Origin: Chitinophagaceae bacterium
GTDB lineage: Bacteria > Bacteroidota > Bacteroidia > Chitinophagales > Chitinophagaceae
Length of the DNA: 64,000 nucleotides
NCBI GenBank assembly: GCA_019752045.1
Contig: JAIEMP010000003.1
Span: 186,001 to 250,000 of the forward strand
Reading direction: 5' to 3'
Shown one piece after another: positions 34,036 to 41,978 of this stretch (its first letter is position 1; the number at the start of each line of letters is the position of its first letter). Made by a program: the position numbers and the translations under genes. Below the pieces are notes generated by a model, which saw only the letters and a list, made by a program, of their open reading frames with translations, had not been told where the DNA came from and did not search any database.

Positions 34036-34117
34036 AGCCGATAGCCCGTAGTCATCAGTCTTTAGTAAAAGCAGTAATCATATCAACGAACTACTATCGG
34101 CTATCGACTAAGGACTT
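34033..34117. repeat. imperfect palindromic intergenic repeat, copy B
   Basis: Arms AAGCCGATAGCCCGTAGT and ACTATCGGCTATCGACTAA are inverted copies with mismatches; AGTCTTTAGT and AAAAGCA lie between. It shares words and order with 9,900-10,021 and fills the divergent gap before the MoxR operon. Confidence 0.6.
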
Positions 34118-34236
34118 TTCTTCAATTTCGGCCGCATTTTTGCAAATAGGGAAATGAAATTTTAATCCATCCGTTTATAAAATGATTTCCCCTGATGCCA
34201 GCGGGATTGTATTTTCACCATCTAAACCTGGAATAC

Positions 34237-35238
34237 ATGTTAAAAACTGCCGAAGACATTAAAATCCTGAATGAAAAAATTCAATATGCAGGTGCTTTTT
34301 TAGACAGATTGCGTGATGAAGTTGGAAAAGTGCTGGTTGGGCAACAACACATGATAGATCGTTTGCTGGTGGGTCTTTTAGGCAATGGTCATATTTTGCT
34401 TGAAGGTGTACCCGGTCTTGCAAAAACACTCGCTATTAAAACACTTTCTCAGGCTATTAATGCAAAGTTCAGTCGTATACAATTTACTCCCGACATGTTA
34501 CCGGCCGATGTAATTGGTACCATGATCTATAATCAACAGAAGAATGAATTTTTTGTACGTCGTGGACCCATCTTCGCCAATTTTGTGTTGGCAGATGAAA
34601 TTAACCGTGCCCCGGCAAAAGTGCAGAGTGCTTTATTGGAATCAATGCAGGAGCGGCAGGTAACCATTGGTGAACACACCTATAAATTAGATGAACCTTT
34701 TCTCGTTTTGGCAACTCAAAACCCGTTGGAGCAGGAAGGTACTTATCCATTACCGGAAGCACAACAGGATCGTTTTATGTTAAAGGTGGTGATTGATTAT
34801 CCAAAGAAAGAAGAGGAGTTGCTGATCATTCGTCAAAATACACAGCAGATAGCATCACCAACAATCAACCCGGTTGTTACCATGCGTGAAGTGATGGATG
34901 CAAGAGATCTTGCACGTACGATTTACATGGATGATAAAATTGAAAATTACATTCTTGATATTGTTTTTGCCACACGTAAACCGGAGCAGGTTGGTTTAGG
35001 AAGTTTAAAACCACTGTTGGCATATGGCGGTTCGCCCAGAGCATCTATTAATATGGCGTTGGCAGCAAAAGCAGTTGCTTTCTTACACAAAAGAGGATAT
35101 GTGTTACCGGAAGATGTACGGATGATTGCAGCCGATGTATTGCGTCATCGCATCGGGTTAACCTATGAAGCAGAAGCTGAAAATGTTTCGGTAGAAGAAA
35201 TTATTAAGCAGGTGTTGAATGCGGTGAAAGTGCCGTAA
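34237..35238 (+). CDS. MoxR family AAA+ ATPase
   Basis: 333 residues from the ATG at 34237 (MLKTAEDIKILNEKI). Walker A GVPGLAKT (about 65-72), Walker B LADEINRAPAKVQSALLESM, sensor ATQNPLEQEGTYPLPEAQQDRF, and a C-terminal lid with GGSPRASINMALAAKA. MoxR ATPases act as chaperones for VWA-domain partners, here encoded downstream (DUF58, BatA). The 69-base gap to the next gene contains a repeat hairpin. Confidence 0.94.
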   Translation: MLKTAEDIKILNEKIQYAGAFLDRLRDEVGKVLVGQQHMIDRLLVGLLGNGHILLEGVPGLAKTLAIKTLSQAINAKFSRIQFTPDMLPADVIGTMIYNQQKNEFFVRRGPIFANFVLADEINRAPAKVQSALLESMQERQVTIGEHTYKLDEPFLVLATQNPLEQEGTYPLPEAQQDRFMLKVVIDYPKKEEELLIIRQNTQQIASPTINPVVTMREVMDARDLARTIYMDDKIENYILDIVFATRKPEQVGLGSLKPLLAYGGSPRASINMALAAKAVAFLHKRGYVLPEDVRMIAADVLRHRIGLTYEAEAENVSVEEIIKQVLNAVKVP

Positions 35239-35270
35239 GCCTCTTAACCCCAGAAGGGGGAATGAATATG
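35239..35270. repeat. short hairpin repeat between moxR and DUF58 genes
   Basis: CCCC and GGGG around AGAA, then GGGAATGA, similar to the tail at 39,350-39,362. A degenerate member of the GC-rich hairpin family lying within an operon. Confidence 0.4.
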
Positions 35271-35307
35271 CTTATTCAATTTAGAACTTTAAAACTCAGA
35301 ACTCCTT

Positions 35308-36180
35308 TTGTTAACTACAGAAGAAATATTAAAAAAAGTAAGAGCGCTTGAAATAAAAAGCAAGCGGCTTACCAATCATATGTTCACCGGAGAATACCAT
35401 TCGGCGTTCAAAGGGCAGGGGATGAGTTATAAAGAAGTGAGAGAGTATCAGCCCGGCGATGATATCCGTTTTATTGACTGGAATGTGAGTGCACGCTATG
35501 CACATCCTTACAGCAAAGTATTTGAAGAAGAAAGAGAATTAAGTTTATTCTTACTCATTGATAACAGCGCCAGCATCAGCTTTGGTACACATCTGCAACG
35601 CAAAAAAGATCTGGTTACAGAGCTGGCCGCCATACTTGCTTTTTCTGCAGTGAACAATAACGATAAAGTAGGCGCCATTTTGTTTGGAGATAAAGTACAA
35701 AAATTTATTGCTCCCAAAAAAGCCAAACAGCATACACTTTATATTGTACGTGAAATGCTGACAAGTGATGCGAAATCCAGAAAAACAAACTATGCAGATG
35801 CGTTCCGTATGTTTAATAATGTGTGCAGGCGAAGAAGTATATGTTTTATGATCAGTGATTTTTTAGGTACAGGTTACGAAGAAGCATTACGTGTTGCAAG
35901 CCGCAAACATGATGTAATCGGAATTAAAATTTATGATCAGCTCGATATGAAACTCCCCGATGCAGGCTTGCTGCAGGTTGCAGATGCAGAAAGCGGAGAA
36001 CAGCGATGGATAGACAGTTCAAGTGCATTGGTTCGTTTTGAATATGAAAAAGATTTTCACAAGCATAATGATTATGTAAAAGATGTGTTCCGTCGTGCAG
36101 GTGCTGATCTTCTGCATATGCGTGCAGGCGATGATTATGTAAAAGTGTTACAGAAATTTTTTATCAACCGGAGTAAATGA
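35308..36180 (+). CDS. DUF58 domain protein
   Basis: 290 residues. The DUF58 core GEYHSAFKGQGMSYKEVREYQPGDDIRFIDWNVSAR (about 28-63) is clear, followed by a VWA-like fold with LFLLIDNSASISFG (DxSxS metal site, about 81-94). TTG at 35308 is the probable start because no ATG precedes the conserved KKVRALEIKSK helix. Partner of MoxR in the aerotolerance/Bat-type cluster. Its stop overlaps the next ATG by four bases. Confidence 0.9.
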   Translation: MLTTEEILKKVRALEIKSKRLTNHMFTGEYHSAFKGQGMSYKEVREYQPGDDIRFIDWNVSARYAHPYSKVFEEERELSLFLLIDNSASISFGTHLQRKKDLVTELAAILAFSAVNNNDKVGAILFGDKVQKFIAPKKAKQHTLYIVREMLTSDAKSRKTNYADAFRMFNNVCRRRSICFMISDFLGTGYEEALRVASRKHDVIGIKIYDQLDMKLPDAGLLQVADAESGEQRWIDSSSALVRFEYEKDFHKHNDYVKDVFRRAGADLLHMRAGDDYVKVLQKFFINRSK

Positions 36181-37073
36181 TCAGACAGGGCATTGTTATA
36201 TTGATTGGTTTATTATTTACAGGCATGTATTGCGTGGCGCAGATTACACCTGTCATTACATCAGCAAAGGAGAAAATACTGATTGGTGAACCACTTAAAT
36301 TAAAATTGGAGCTCAAAGCAATTGAACGTAGTGCTTCTGTTCAATGGAAAATTCCGGAAAGTATTCCGCACTTTGAATATATCAGTTACGATACAAGTGA
36401 TCTGTTTAAACGTGCAATAACTGTTACCAGCTTTGATAGCGGTTTATGGGTAATAGATAATATTGCAGTGATTGTTCCTTCTAACGAAAATGATAAACCA
36501 CAGCTGCTGAAATTTCCTGCCAAAGAAATACTGGTAGAATTTGATACAACAGGAAACCAGTTGTTGAATGATGTAAAGCCTATTATTGAAGTGAGTGCTG
36601 CGGAACAATGGATTGGTTATGTAATTGCTGCTGCAGCATTGTTAAGTCTGCTGATCCTGATCATCTTATTCAGAAGATGGAAGAAAAAGCAACAACACAA
36701 GTTTATTGCAGAGGATTCTAAATATACCGCTTTGGAAGAATTTCAAATGGCGCTTGAAAAACTGAAACAACAAAGCTGGAATACACAACTGGAACAGAAG
36801 CAACATTTTTCTGAATTATCATATGCAGTTAAACGTTACTTCGAAAGACGACTCCGTGAACCGATCACCAGGCTTACAACCGATGAAACGATGTTGCAGC
36901 TGAAACCTTATTTTGTGAACGATCGCTTAATTGCCATTACACAGGTATTGCGTTTGGGCGATGCGGTGAAGTTTGCAAAATTTACTGCCGATCAGCAGGA
37001 TTGTACAAATGCTCTGAACGAAATGGAAGTTGTTATAAAAAAATCAGAAACAGAATTACAGGCAAATGATTAA
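36177..37073 (+). CDS. BatD-like membrane protein of the MoxR-Bat cluster
   Basis: 298 residues. Signal peptide (IVILIGLLFTGMYCVAQ), an extracytoplasmic beta domain (about 22-135), one TM helix (about 143-165) and a cytoplasmic helical domain (FSELSYAVKRYFERRLREPITRLTTDETM). Layout fits BatD/DUF4381-type proteins. It overlaps both neighbours (4 and 8 bases), indicating translational coupling in the moxR-DUF58-batA operon. Confidence 0.8.
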   Translation: MIRQGIVILIGLLFTGMYCVAQITPVITSAKEKILIGEPLKLKLELKAIERSASVQWKIPESIPHFEYISYDTSDLFKRAITVTSFDSGLWVIDNIAVIVPSNENDKPQLLKFPAKEILVEFDTTGNQLLNDVKPIIEVSAAEQWIGYVIAAAALLSLLILIILFRRWKKKQQHKFIAEDSKYTALEEFQMALEKLKQQSWNTQLEQKQHFSELSYAVKRYFERRLREPITRLTTDETMLQLKPYFVNDRLIAITQVLRLGDAVKFAKFTADQQDCTNALNEMEVVIKKSETELQAND

Positions 37074-38070
37074 CGATTGGTATCAACAAATTGTATTTGC
37101 TTATCCATACCTTTTATGGCTGTTAGTACTCTTGCCCTTACTGATTGTGTGGTATTTGGTTAAAAACAAAAAAGCCACATCTTCCGTTACCATTTCAACA
37201 TTGCGGATTTATAAACGGCACGGTGGTTCAAAAACTGTCATTCGGCATCTTCCTTTTGTTTTACGTTTATTGGCAATGGCGTTGTTGATTATTTCCATTG
37301 CCCGGCCACAAACAAGAAATAACGAAGAACGTATAGAAGGTGAAGGCATTGATATTGTTTTATGTATGGATGTAAGTGGCAGCATGCTGGCAGAAGATTT
37401 TGCGCCCAACCGTATGGAAGCCATGAAAAAAGTGGCAGCCGATTTTGTAGATGCAAGAAAAACAGATCGCATTGGGTTGGTGATTTTTTCGGGTGAACCT
37501 TTTACTCAATGCCCCATCACATCAGATTATGCAGCATTAAAAAGCCAGATCTATGCTGTACGAAGTGGTATTCTGCAGGATGGTACCGCTATTGGTTCAG
37601 GTTTGGCAACCAGCGTTGAGCGGTTGAAAAAAAGCAAATCAAAAAGCAAAGTCATTATTCTTTTAACAGATGGTGAAAACAATGGCGGTTTAATACCCCC
37701 CAGCACTGCAAAAGAAATTGCCAAGGCATACAATATTAAAGTGTACACTATTGGTATGGGAACCGAAGGGTTTGCAACGCTGCCCCAGCAAACGACAGCA
37801 GGAGTTGTACGTACAAAAGAAAAAGTAAATATTGATGAAAAGCTGTTACAGGAAATTGCCCGTGAAACAGGAGGCAATTATTTCCGTGCAACGGATAATG
37901 AAAGCCTCTCAAACATTTATGTTGAAATTGACAAACTGGAAAAATCGAGAATAGAAACCAGCAGTTTTGCACGTTATGCAGAACAGTTTTATCCGTTAGC
38001 CATTGCAGCAGTTTTATTGTTGCTGATTGAATCATGGCTGCGGTATAAAGTGTTGAGGAAGTTCCCTTGA
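37066..38070 (+). CDS. BatA-type VWA domain membrane protein
   Basis: 334 residues. TM helices at about 12-31, 64-80 and near the C-terminus (310-325) flank a von Willebrand A domain with an intact MIDAS: DVSGS (D102, S104, S106), the Thr in GTAIGSGLA and LLTDGENNGG. BatA proteins of Bacteroidota are linked to oxygen tolerance in Bacteroides, though the mechanism is unknown. batB, batC and batE are absent downstream; rsgA follows instead. Confidence 0.92.
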   Translation: MINDWYQQIVFAYPYLLWLLVLLPLLIVWYLVKNKKATSSVTISTLRIYKRHGGSKTVIRHLPFVLRLLAMALLIISIARPQTRNNEERIEGEGIDIVLCMDVSGSMLAEDFAPNRMEAMKKVAADFVDARKTDRIGLVIFSGEPFTQCPITSDYAALKSQIYAVRSGILQDGTAIGSGLATSVERLKKSKSKSKVIILLTDGENNGGLIPPSTAKEIAKAYNIKVYTIGMGTEGFATLPQQTTAGVVRTKEKVNIDEKLLQEIARETGGNYFRATDNESLSNIYVEIDKLEKSRIETSSFARYAEQFYPLAIAAVLLLLIESWLRYKVLRKFP

Positions 38071-38073
38071 TTT

Positions 38074-38236
38074 TGACGCAGAGAAGAGAGAAAAGGAGTT
38101 TTGCGCAGAGTATTTTCTGTGTATGAAAAAAAATCATGTTGAGTCATAAAAAATTGGAACAGATCCTTGGTTTATTTGCGCATTCATGATAATTAACTTT
38201 CCGTGCCCTCCGTGGCAATCTATTCCTTTTCTTTGC
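38074..38236. repeat. intergenic interspersed-repeat remnants before rsgA
   Basis: Two units in the batA-rsgA gap: a purine-rich one at 38,074-38,110 containing GACGCAGAGAAGAGAG and TTTTGCGCAGAG, and a pyrimidine-rich one at 38,197-38,236 containing CCGTGCCCTCCGTGGCAATC. I recall both types of wording from dispersed repeats in Bacteroidota. No coding frame. Confidence 0.4.
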
Positions 38237-38241
38237 AATCC

Positions 38242-39186
38242 ATGCAGGCACTCATTTATAAATCAACCGGGAACTGGTATGTGGCCAAAACAGACGAGGG
38301 CGACTTTCTGCGTGCAAGAATAAAAGGCAAATTCAAGATTGACGGAATTACTTCTACCAATCCCATTGCTGTAGGAGATATTGTTGAAGTTGAAATGGAA
38401 AATGAGCTGGAGCAAACTGCGATGATCGTTGAAATTTATGAACGCAGGAATTATATCAACCGAAAATCACCCCATCAAAAATATCATCATCATATTGTTG
38501 CAGCCAACCTGGATCAAAGTATGTTGTTTGCCACAATGAAAGAGCCGAGAACATCGCAGGGATTTATTGATCGTTTCCTGATAGCATCGGAAGCTTATCA
38601 TATACCAAGTGTTATTGTGTTCAATAAATCGGATGTGTACAGAAAAAAAGAAATGGATCTGTTTCAAGAGTGGAAAGCCATGTACGAAGCGGTTGGGTAT
38701 AAAGTATTCCTTATCTCTATGGAAAAAAAAGAAGGCATTGAAGAGGTAAAAGAATTGTTGAATGGAAAGATCAGTTTAATCAGCGGTCATTCAGGTGTAG
38801 GTAAATCAACTTTTATTAACGCTATTATGCCTGAGTTGGAATTAAGAACAGAAGAAGTGAGTGGCTGGAGTGGAAAAGGTATGCACACCACTACGTTTGC
38901 AGAAATGTATGATCTGCCATCCGATCGTTTTACTGATGGTGGAAAGATCATTGATACACCCGGTGTAAAAGAGTTTGGACTGGTTGATATCAGCAAACAG
39001 GAACTATCTCATTATTTTCCTGAAATGCGTGTGCTCATCAACGATTGCCAGTTTAATAATTGTATTCATCTGGAAGAACCCGGCTGTGCTGTAAAAAATG
39101 CAGTGGCAATTGAGCACATTCATCCGCTCAGATATATCAGCTATTGCGGAATACTTGCAACAATTGAGGAGAAGAAAAATTATTAG
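38242..39186 (+). CDS. rsgA: small ribosomal subunit biogenesis GTPase RsgA
   Basis: 314 residues from the ATG at 38242 (MQALIYKSTGNWYV); an upstream ATG would extend into repeat DNA. OB fold, then the circularly permuted GTPase: G4 FNKSDV, G1 GHSGVGKST, G3 DTPGVKEFG, and the C-terminal zinc knuckle NDCQFNNCIHLEEPGC. RsgA checks late 30S assembly. A TTTCTTTG word six bases before the ATG resembles the -7 box. Confidence 0.94.
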   Translation: MQALIYKSTGNWYVAKTDEGDFLRARIKGKFKIDGITSTNPIAVGDIVEVEMENELEQTAMIVEIYERRNYINRKSPHQKYHHHIVAANLDQSMLFATMKEPRTSQGFIDRFLIASEAYHIPSVIVFNKSDVYRKKEMDLFQEWKAMYEAVGYKVFLISMEKKEGIEEVKELLNGKISLISGHSGVGKSTFINAIMPELELRTEEVSGWSGKGMHTTTFAEMYDLPSDRFTDGGKIIDTPGVKEFGLVDISKQELSHYFPEMRVLINDCQFNNCIHLEEPGCAVKNAVAIEHIHPLRYISYCGILATIEEKKNY

Positions 39187-39302
39187 CGCTTCGCTTATTC
39201 AATGAATATAATCCCAATTAAACTTCAACGTAATTGACAATTGCAGAAAACAGCAAAATTGTTGATGTGTTAGAATCAAGTGTATGGATATATTCTAAAG
39301 CA

Positions 39303-39369
39303 CCGTCCCTTCTCTACGGGAGAAGCCAGCCCGGCTGAAGCCATTCGGACGGGGGAATGAGGGATGAGG
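39303..39369. repeat. composite GC-rich intergenic repeat
   Basis: CTTCTC TACG GGAGAAG hairpin, then GCCCGGCTGAAGCC and a tail GGGGGAATGAGGGATGAGG. The CTCTACGGGAG core is shared with the alaS copy at 11,955-11,964. It lies between rsgA and the convergent gene at 39,373. Confidence 0.5.
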
Positions 39370-39372
39370 CTA

Positions 39373-39687
39373 TTATGCTTCAGAAGGATCCGCATCTTTC
39401 AACGCATCCACAAGCTCTGCAATGGCTGCATTTTCAAAATGTTCACTTTTTTCTTCCAGCGATGGGAAAACGGAAATGCCGTTGAAAATATTAAAGCTCA
39501 AAGTAAGGGCCGTTCCTTTGTACAGAAAGTCCCAATACAAAGCTTCAAAATCATCTAACTTTTTAGTGAAAGAGATTTTCAGTTTGTCGGCCAACAGATC
39601 GGCCCAACGGTGAAATTTTTCATAACTGGCATCATCATCAAGGATGGCCTCGTTATATCCTACATGGTTTCTTAATGTGGGATTCAT
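39373..39687 (-). CDS. small protein of unknown function
   Basis: 104 residues, acidic, cytosolic. Central block YEKFHRWADLLADKLKISF followed by DFEALYWDFLYKGTALTLSFN suggests an alpha/beta fold faintly like DUF3630, but the match is by eye only. Ends in a helix rich in Glu and Ala. Single gene, convergent with rsgA. Confidence 0.6.
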   Translation of the reverse strand: MNPTLRNHVGYNEAILDDDASYEKFHRWADLLADKLKISFTKKLDDFEALYWDFLYKGTALTLSFNIFNGISVFPSLEEKSEHFENAAIAELVDALKDADPSEA

Positions 39688-39731
39688 AGTGGTAATTTTT
39701 GGTGTTATTAATAAGGGGTTAGTCCCTTTAT

Positions 39732-39905
39732 TTAGCTGTTAAATCGTTTTGCTCTTTTTACTTTTTCGCCACTTAATATCTTTTCTGCTCCTACATTTTT
39801 ACCGTTGGTAGGGCATCCCTCTTTTGGTGTACGTTTAAAAACGTTACAACTTGTCATAAAAGACACAAGAACAAGGATGAGTGCTGCTTTTGTAATTTTT
39901 TTCAT
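39732..39905 (-). CDS. 57-residue lipoprotein, unknown function
   Basis: A short frame from ATG at 39905 to a TAA at 39732. It has a complete lipoprotein signal: MKKITKAALILVLVSFMTSC with the lipobox FMTSC (Cys20). The mature 37 residues are basic and hold one further Cys (Cys31) in KEGCPTNGKNVG. Lipobox spacing and charge pattern support a real gene. It lies between the gamma-carbonic anhydrase and the 104-residue gene, same strand. Confidence 0.7.
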   Translation of the reverse strand: MKKITKAALILVLVSFMTSCNVFKRTPKEGCPTNGKNVGAEKILSGEKVKRAKRFNS

Positions 39906-39953
39906 TTTGTAGTTGGTTTATACATTTAGATATCAGACAATCATTATACCGTT

Positions 39954-40487
39954 TTACTCCTTTTCTGTTAATACATCTTTAAACCAGCCGGAGTATTTGA
40001 TATAGTTATTTGCAATTCGGTTAATTTCTCCGTGAATCAGCTCCTTGCTGATGTCTTTTACTTTTTTTGCAGGCACTCCGGCATATATAGTTCCCGCCTC
40101 CACCACAGTGCCTTCCAGAACCACAGCTCCTGCGGCAATGATGGAATTACTGTTGATCACTGCATTATCCATCACAATGGCTCCCATGCCTATCAACACA
40201 TTATCATGCACTGTACATCCATGAACAATGGCATTATGGCCAATGCTTACATTATTACCAACGATGGTTTTTGTTTTTTGGTATGTAGCGTGGAGTACAG
40301 CCCCATCCTGTATATTCACTTTATTTCCCAGCCGTATACTGTTTACATCTCCCCGAACAACTGCATTAAACCACACACTGCACTGGTTACCCATTACAAC
40401 ATCACCCACAATGGTAGCATTGGGTGCAATGAAACAATCTTCACCAAATTCAGGAGAAATTCCCTCAACAGGAAGGATAATGGGCAT
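39954..40487 (-). CDS. gamma-carbonic anhydrase family protein
   Basis: 177 residues from the ATG at 40487 (MPIILPVEGISPEFG); the longer frame is built from repeat-like DNA. Left-handed beta-helix hexapeptides (IAPNATIVGDVVMGNQCSV, VNIQDGAVLHATY, SIGHNAIVHGCTV, IGMGAIVMDNAVI). Metal ligands are visible as VLHATY, IGHNAIVHGC. A C-terminal helix follows. Family members hydrate CO2 or act as acyl-transfer-like proteins of unknown role. Confidence 0.9.
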   Translation of the reverse strand: MPIILPVEGISPEFGEDCFIAPNATIVGDVVMGNQCSVWFNAVVRGDVNSIRLGNKVNIQDGAVLHATYQKTKTIVGNNVSIGHNAIVHGCTVHDNVLIGMGAIVMDNAVINSNSIIAAGAVVLEGTVVEAGTIYAGVPAKKVKDISKELIHGEINRIANNYIKYSGWFKDVLTEKE

Positions 40488-40535
40488 ACGGAGCGGAGCT
40501 TTAATGAACCATAAAGTTCGCAAAGTTTTTTGACT
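40488..40535. repeat. repeat-like leader before the gamma-carbonic anhydrase gene
   Basis: The minus strand carries AACTTTGCGAACTTTATGG followed by TTCATTAAAGCTCCGCTCCG, wording I recall from dispersed intergenic repeats in Bacteroidota. It gives an artificial 20-residue N-terminal extension to the gene. Confidence 0.35.
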
Positions 40536-40741
40536 GCTCATAATCATTTGCAGGTTTTCTTTTAAATCATTTTACCAGCATAGACTAGGCTTCTATCTTT
40601 ACGGTTTATGTCCTGTTTCAAAGAGCGTGGTACCTGCATATACGTTGTAAACAGCTTCCCGGTTCTGCAGGCTAAACCAAACCGTTAACAGGGTGAGTAA
40701 TGTTGCAGCATATTTGCGACATTTGCATCCATTCAAACCAC

Positions 40742-41917
40742 ATGAATCAACGGGAACTTTTTTTACAACATGTTGCGCAAACCTCACCTGCGCCGCTTGC
40801 TCTGGAAATTGTACAGGCAGAGGGCTGTAAACTGAGGGATGCTGCAGGCAAGGAATACCTTGATCTCATTGCAGGCATCAGCGTTTGTAATATCGGGCAT
40901 CGGCACCCGAAAGTGGTGGAAGCCATCAAGCAACAGCTTGATCAGTACATGCATTTGCTGGTTTACGGAGAATTTATTCAATCCCCGCAGGTACAATATG
41001 CTAAACTTCTCACCGATCATCTTCCTCCTTCACTCAACACGGTTTATTTTACTAATTCGGGAACCGAAGCAACCGAAGGGGCGATGAAACTGGCCAAGAG
41101 AGTAACTGGCCGCACAGAAATGGTTGCGTTTAAAAACAGTTATCACGGAAGTACACAAGGTGCATTAAGTGTGATGGGCGATGAATACTGGCAAAATGCT
41201 TACCGACCGTTATTGCCGGGCATATCGCATGCCGGATATAATTCGTTTGATGATTTAAAATTTATTACAAAACAGACCGCCTGTGTTATTGCAGAAACCA
41301 TCCAAGCCGAAGCAGGCGTAAATGCACCACTGCATGAATGGATTCATGCTTTGCGAAACCGTTGTAGTGAAACGGGTACTTTGCTCATACTCGATGAAAT
41401 ACAATGTGGCTTTGGGCGCAACGGAAGTCTGTGGGCCTTTGAACAGTTTGGAATAGTACCCGATATATTATTATTAGGAAAAGCGTTGGGAGGCGGAATG
41501 CCATTAGGTGCTTTTATCGCTGATAAAGAATTGATGTGGAAGTTGACAGAAAATCCTGTACTGGGGCATATTACCACATTTGGTGGTCATCCTGTTTGTT
41601 GTGCTGCAGGACTAGCTGCCATGCAGGTATTGTTACAGGAGCAATTGATTGAACAGGTGTTTGAAAAAGAAATCCTGTTTCGTTCTTTGCTGCATCACCC
41701 AAAAATAAAAGCCGTTCGCTCAAGAGGTTTACTGATGGCGGTTGAATTTGATTCGTTTGAAACAAACAAACAGGTGATTGATGCCTGCATTGCAAACGGT
41801 GTACTGACCGATTGGTTTTTATTTGCAGCACAGTGCATGCGGCTTGCACCTCCGTTAACTATTTCCGCCGCTGAAATTGAACAGGCCTGTGCTGTAATTG
41901 TATCTTCTGCAGAATAA
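40742..41917 (+). CDS. class III aminotransferase (acetylornithine/ornithine-type)
   Basis: 391 residues from the ATG at 40742 (MNQRELFLQHVAQTS). PLP fold-type I enzyme: YFTNSGTEATEGAMKLAKR, the NSYHGSTQGALS loop, ILDEIQCGFGRNGSLWAFEQF and the Schiff-base lysine in LLLGKALGGGMPLGAF; THTFGG-like ITTFGGHPVCCAAG near the end. Substrate may be acetylornithine, ornithine, 4-aminobutyrate or another omega-amine; no arginine-pathway genes are adjacent to decide. Confidence 0.88.
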   Translation: MNQRELFLQHVAQTSPAPLALEIVQAEGCKLRDAAGKEYLDLIAGISVCNIGHRHPKVVEAIKQQLDQYMHLLVYGEFIQSPQVQYAKLLTDHLPPSLNTVYFTNSGTEATEGAMKLAKRVTGRTEMVAFKNSYHGSTQGALSVMGDEYWQNAYRPLLPGISHAGYNSFDDLKFITKQTACVIAETIQAEAGVNAPLHEWIHALRNRCSETGTLLILDEIQCGFGRNGSLWAFEQFGIVPDILLLGKALGGGMPLGAFIADKELMWKLTENPVLGHITTFGGHPVCCAAGLAAMQVLLQEQLIEQVFEKEILFRSLLHHPKIKAVRSRGLLMAVEFDSFETNKQVIDACIANGVLTDWFLFAAQCMRLAPPLTISAAEIEQACAVIVSSAE

Positions 41918-41978
41918 CTTATGCTCTGCTAATGCAGGTATTGAATTTCGATTTATTTTTAAGGAGTAAAATAATCGA

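Noticed and set aside
40599-40787. Minus-strand frame of 62 codons between the gamma-carbonic anhydrase and aminotransferase genes
   Set aside because: It starts antisense inside the aminotransferase gene and shows only a short hydrophobic patch; too weak to call.
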